This document shows, piece after piece, positions 45,462-48,277 of a stretch of DNA of 48,277 bases. Origin of the DNA: Flavobacteriaceae bacterium (GTDB lineage Bacteria > Bacteroidota > Bacteroidia > Flavobacteriales > Flavobacteriaceae); NCBI GenBank assembly GCA_002702895.1, contig PACX01000026.1, positions 31,340 to 79,616 of the forward strand. Direction: 5' to 3'. How positions within the stretch are numbered: position 1 is the stretch's first letter; each line of letters starts with the position of its first letter. Position numbers and translations under genes: made by a program. Under the pieces are notes generated by a model that did not search any database, was not told the origin of the DNA, and saw only the letters and a list, made by a program, of their open reading frames with translations.

Positions 45462-45529
45462 TTCTTTTTTTACAAAGTAAAAGATTAAATTTCTAAATAA
45501 TATTAAATTAGCTAATAATCAAATTAAAA

Positions 45530-48124
45530 TTGAGGGAAGAGATTAAAAAGGTTACGCCATTAATGAAGCAGTATAATAAGATTAAGGATAAATATCCTGA
45601 TGCTTTATTATTATTTAGAGTTGGAGATTTTTATGAAACCTTCCATGATGATGCAATTAAAGCATCGAAAATCTTAGGTATAGTTTTAACAAAAAGAGGG
45701 GCTGGAAGTAATAGTGAAACTAAATTAGCCGGATTTCCACATCATTCGTTAAATACTTACTTACATAAATTAGTAAAAGCGGGAGAAAGAGTTGCAATTT
45801 GTGATCAATTAGAAGACCCAAAAAAAACTAAATCTATAGTTAAGCGTGGTGTAACAGAATTAATAACACCTGGTGTCTCGCTAAACGATGAAATACTTGA
45901 TAAAAAGTCAAATAATTTTTTAGCATCAATATACAATGTAAAAGAAAATTTTGGTATTTCTTTTTTAGATATTTCAACTGGAGAATTTTTGATTTCAGAA
46001 GGGAAAATAGAATATATAAAAAATTTAGTACAAAGTTTTGATCCAAAGGAAATTTTAATTTCAAAGGATTTTAAGAAAGAATTTAATCATTTATTTGGGA
46101 GCTTTAATTCTGTTTTCTATTTGGAAAAATGGATTTATAATAAAGATTATGCTCTTGAAAAAATCAAAAATCAATTTAAAGTTTTAAGCCTTAAAGGTTT
46201 TGGAATTAAAGATGATAATTTAGGGGTTATTTCATCAGGCTCAATCCTTCACTATTTGGATGAAACACAACATTCAAAACTTTCTCATATTACAAATATT
46301 CATTTGATTATTAATAAAAATTTTGTTTGGATGGACAGATTTACTATGTCTAATCTAGAGTTATTGAATTCAAATTCAAAAGATGGCATTTCTTTATTAG
46401 ATGTGATTGATAAAACATCCACCCCAATGGGGGGAAGAATGCTTAAAAGATGGATAATTCATCCTGTTATTGATTTAAAAGAATTAGAATTTAGATATGG
46501 GTGTGTAAATTATTATGTAAAAAACAATAATAATTTGGAGGATGTAATATCTATATTAAAATCATTTAGTGATTTGGAAAGAATAATGGCAAAGGTTGCA
46601 ACATCCAAAATTAGTCCAAGAGAATTAGTTCAATTAAAACATAATTTAAATTCAATTAAGCCTTTAAAAGATTTATTAGATTCCAGTAGCAATAAATTCA
46701 TTAAAAAAATTTCTAAATCTTTAGATATATGTAAGAAATTAATAAAAATTTTAGATTCAACATTAGATGATAATGCGCCAGTAAATGTTTCAAAGGGGAA
46801 TGTAATTAAATTGGGCTTTGATAATGAGCTCGATAATCTAAGAGATTTATCAAAATCTGGAAAAAATTATTTAGATCAAATCCTAGAAAGAGAAATTGAA
46901 AACACAGGAATAAGTTCTTTAAAAATAAGCTTTAATAATGTTTTTGGGTATTATTTAGAAGTTAGAAATGTTCATAAAGATAAGGTTCCACAAGAATGGA
47001 TAAGGAAACAAACATTAGTAAGCGCGGAAAGATATATTACAGAAGAATTAAAAGATTATGAATCAAAGATATTAGGTGCTGAAGAAAAAATTTCAATATT
47101 AGAAAATCAAATTTTTGTTGATTTAATATTAAGTATTCAACCCTTTATTTCCTTAATTAAGAATAATTCTTATTGGATTGCAGTTTTAGATTGTTTATGT
47201 GGATTTGGAGTATTAGCAGAAAAAATGAATTATACTATTCCCATAATTAATAATTCTAATTCAATTAAAATAATTGGGGGGAGACATCCAGTTATTGAAT
47301 CTCAATTGACACACGACAATCCTTATATTCCCAATGACATCTCTATAAGTAATGATCAAAATCAAATATTAATGATTACTGGACCTAACATGTCAGGTAA
47401 ATCGGCGATATTGAGACAAACTGCATTGATAGTTTTACTAGCTCAAATTGGAAGTTTTGTTCCTGCACAAAGAGTAGAAATGGGGCTTATAGATAAGATA
47501 TTTACTCGAGTGGGAGCAAGTGATAATATTTCTATTGGAGAATCTACTTTTATGGTTGAAATGAATGAGGCTGCTGCCATAATTAATAACATTTCCAATA
47601 GAAGTTTGATTTTATTAGATGAGATTGGAAGAGGAACTAGTACATATGATGGAATTTCAATTGCATGGGCAATAGCTGAATTTTTACATGACCATCCTTA
47701 TAAGCCTAAAACATTATTTGCGACTCATTATCACGAAATTAATATGATGGCTAATTCGTTTGAAAGAATTAACAACTTTAATGTCTCTGTAAAGGAAACA
47801 AATGATAATGTTATTTTTCTAAGAAAATTAGTTCCAGGAGGAAGTGCACATAGTTTTGGAATTCATGTTGCTAGAATGGCAGGAATGCCAAAACAACTAA
47901 TTTTTTCGGCAAAAAAAATATTAAAGAAATTAGAAAAATCACATCAGTTTAATAATAAGAAAAAAGAAAGAGATAATGATGACTTTCAATTAAGCTTTTT
48001 TAATCTAGATAATCCAAAATTAGAAGAATTAAAAGAAGATATTTTAGCTTTGAATATTGATGAATTAACTCCTGTGGAAGCTCTCATTAAATTAAATGAG
48101 ATTAAAAGAATACTAAATTCATGA
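45530..48124 (+). CDS. mutS: DNA mismatch repair protein MutS
   Basis: Recognises mismatched bases and starts repair. The 864-residue protein has the mismatch-binding Phe-x-Glu motif context (FRVGDFYETFHDDAIKASKI), connector and lever domains, the clamp region, and the C-terminal ATPase with Walker A ITGPNMSGKSAILRQ, Walker B LILLDEIGRGTSTYDG and the helix following FATHYHEI. The C-terminal tail (DELTPVEALIKLNEIKRIL) is the usual MutS tetramer/dimer helix. The start is a TTG at 45530; the first internal ATG would remove the N-terminal VTPLM lead-in only, but the TTG context fits the family length. Confidence 0.96.
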   Translation: MREEIKKVTPLMKQYNKIKDKYPDALLLFRVGDFYETFHDDAIKASKILGIVLTKRGAGSNSETKLAGFPHHSLNTYLHKLVKAGERVAICDQLEDPKKTKSIVKRGVTELITPGVSLNDEILDKKSNNFLASIYNVKENFGISFLDISTGEFLISEGKIEYIKNLVQSFDPKEILISKDFKKEFNHLFGSFNSVFYLEKWIYNKDYALEKIKNQFKVLSLKGFGIKDDNLGVISSGSILHYLDETQHSKLSHITNIHLIINKNFVWMDRFTMSNLELLNSNSKDGISLLDVIDKTSTPMGGRMLKRWIIHPVIDLKELEFRYGCVNYYVKNNNNLEDVISILKSFSDLERIMAKVATSKISPRELVQLKHNLNSIKPLKDLLDSSSNKFIKKISKSLDICKKLIKILDSTLDDNAPVNVSKGNVIKLGFDNELDNLRDLSKSGKNYLDQILEREIENTGISSLKISFNNVFGYYLEVRNVHKDKVPQEWIRKQTLVSAERYITEELKDYESKILGAEEKISILENQIFVDLILSIQPFISLIKNNSYWIAVLDCLCGFGVLAEKMNYTIPIINNSNSIKIIGGRHPVIESQLTHDNPYIPNDISISNDQNQILMITGPNMSGKSAILRQTALIVLLAQIGSFVPAQRVEMGLIDKIFTRVGASDNISIGESTFMVEMNEAAAIINNISNRSLILLDEIGRGTSTYDGISIAWAIAEFLHDHPYKPKTLFATHYHEINMMANSFERINNFNVSVKETNDNVIFLRKLVPGGSAHSFGIHVARMAGMPKQLIFSAKKILKKLEKSHQFNNKKKERDNDDFQLSFFNLDNPKLEELKEDILALNIDELTPVEALIKLNEIKRILNS

Positions 48125-48177
48125 TAATTCTGGTTTATTTAGAAGAGTATTATTTACAATTTTTTATTTTTTTGTTT

Positions 48178-48185
48178 TACATTTG
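48178..48185 (+). promoter_or_regulatory. Putative -7 promoter element of tRNA-Gly
   Basis: TACATTTG fits TAnnTTTG and ends 11 bases before the first base of the mature tRNA, giving a leader of about four to five bases. No TTG -33 box is seen. Confidence 0.45.
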
Positions 48186-48196
48186 CAATCCAATTT

Positions 48197-48268
48197 GCGA
48201 AAGTAGCTCAGGGGTAGAGCATCACCTTGCCAAGGTGAGGGTCGCGGGTTCAAATCCCGTCTTTCGCT
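48197..48268 (+). tRNA. tRNA-Gly, anticodon GCC
   Basis: A full cloverleaf of 72 bases: acceptor GCGAAAG pairs with CTTTCGC, D-arm GCTC/GAGC, anticodon stem TCACC/GGTGA around the loop TTGCCAA with anticodon GCC, T-arm GCGGG/CCCGT around TTCAAAT, discriminator T. CCA is not encoded and must be added. It lies 72 bases after mutS. Confidence 0.96.
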
Positions 48269-48277
48269 CTGAGAAAT

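Noticed and set aside
1-48277. CRISPR array, prophage, insertion sequence, restriction or toxin-antitoxin module
   Set aside because: No evenly spaced direct repeats, transposase, integrase, nuclease-methylase pair or toxin-antitoxin pair is visible on either strand; the genes are housekeeping or envelope functions.

Overview
The window is about 48 kb of compact, very AT-rich bacterial chromosome. It almost certainly comes from a marine-type Flavobacteriia (Bacteroidetes/Bacteroidota) lineage. The reasons are the giant gliding/type IX secretion translocon protein SprA, an IgGFc-binding-like/TSP3 surface protein, the nadK–DUF6089–uppS–bamA–ompH–ompH block, a Bacteroidetes-style cytochrome oxidase assembly operon, and promoter elements of the Bacteroidetes type (TTG-N17-23-TAnnTTTG) in place of the usual -35/-10. 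Species or genus cannot be named from the sequence alone. No insertion sequence, prophage, CRISPR array, rRNA or plasmid function is visible. No stretch above 300 bases lacks a gene.

Layout. (1) 1-3080, minus: a large exported surface protein cut by the window edge, probably a T9SS substrate. (2) 3271-14806, plus: malic enzyme (maeB), ruvA, sprA, gcvH, a VanZ-like membrane protein and a TonB-family protein. (3) 14887-19836, plus: an oxidase-biogenesis operon with heme O synthase, two subunit III proteins, subunit IV, a cysteine-free SCO/thioredoxin-like protein, SCO, a DUF420 protein and a 59-residue CxxC membrane protein. (4) 19923-27127, plus: an efflux island with a PadR regulator, a membrane protein, a winged-helix regulator and a MacAB/TolC-like exporter (ATPase, two different permeases, adaptor, outer-membrane factor). 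(5) 27136-35791: tsaB, then on the minus strand a NifU-like protein, murI, two OmpH/Skp chaperones, bamA, uppS, a DUF6089 protein and nadK, which is an envelope-biogenesis block. (6) 35872-40691, plus: pdxJ, an alpha/beta hydrolase, trigger factor, clpP and clpX. (7) 40688-48268, mixed strands: GH3-like protein, DUF2797 protein, queuosine-precursor transporter, a FolK–deoxynucleoside kinase fusion, a SpoU methyltransferase, mutS and tRNA-Gly(GCC).

How the parts fit. The genome is streamlined: many same-strand genes overlap by 1-14 bases, and four convergent pairs meet with 0-2 bases between them or overlap by 4-9 bases. Several genes seem to start at TTG, notably those for exported proteins. 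Most of the window is housekeeping. The parts that deserve a second look are the oxidase operon, with its Cys-less SCO-like protein and tiny CxxC protein; the regulated efflux island, with a palindrome and direct repeat right after the PadR promoter; and the surface protein divergent from the sprA region. I did not find a clearly new defence or mobile system.
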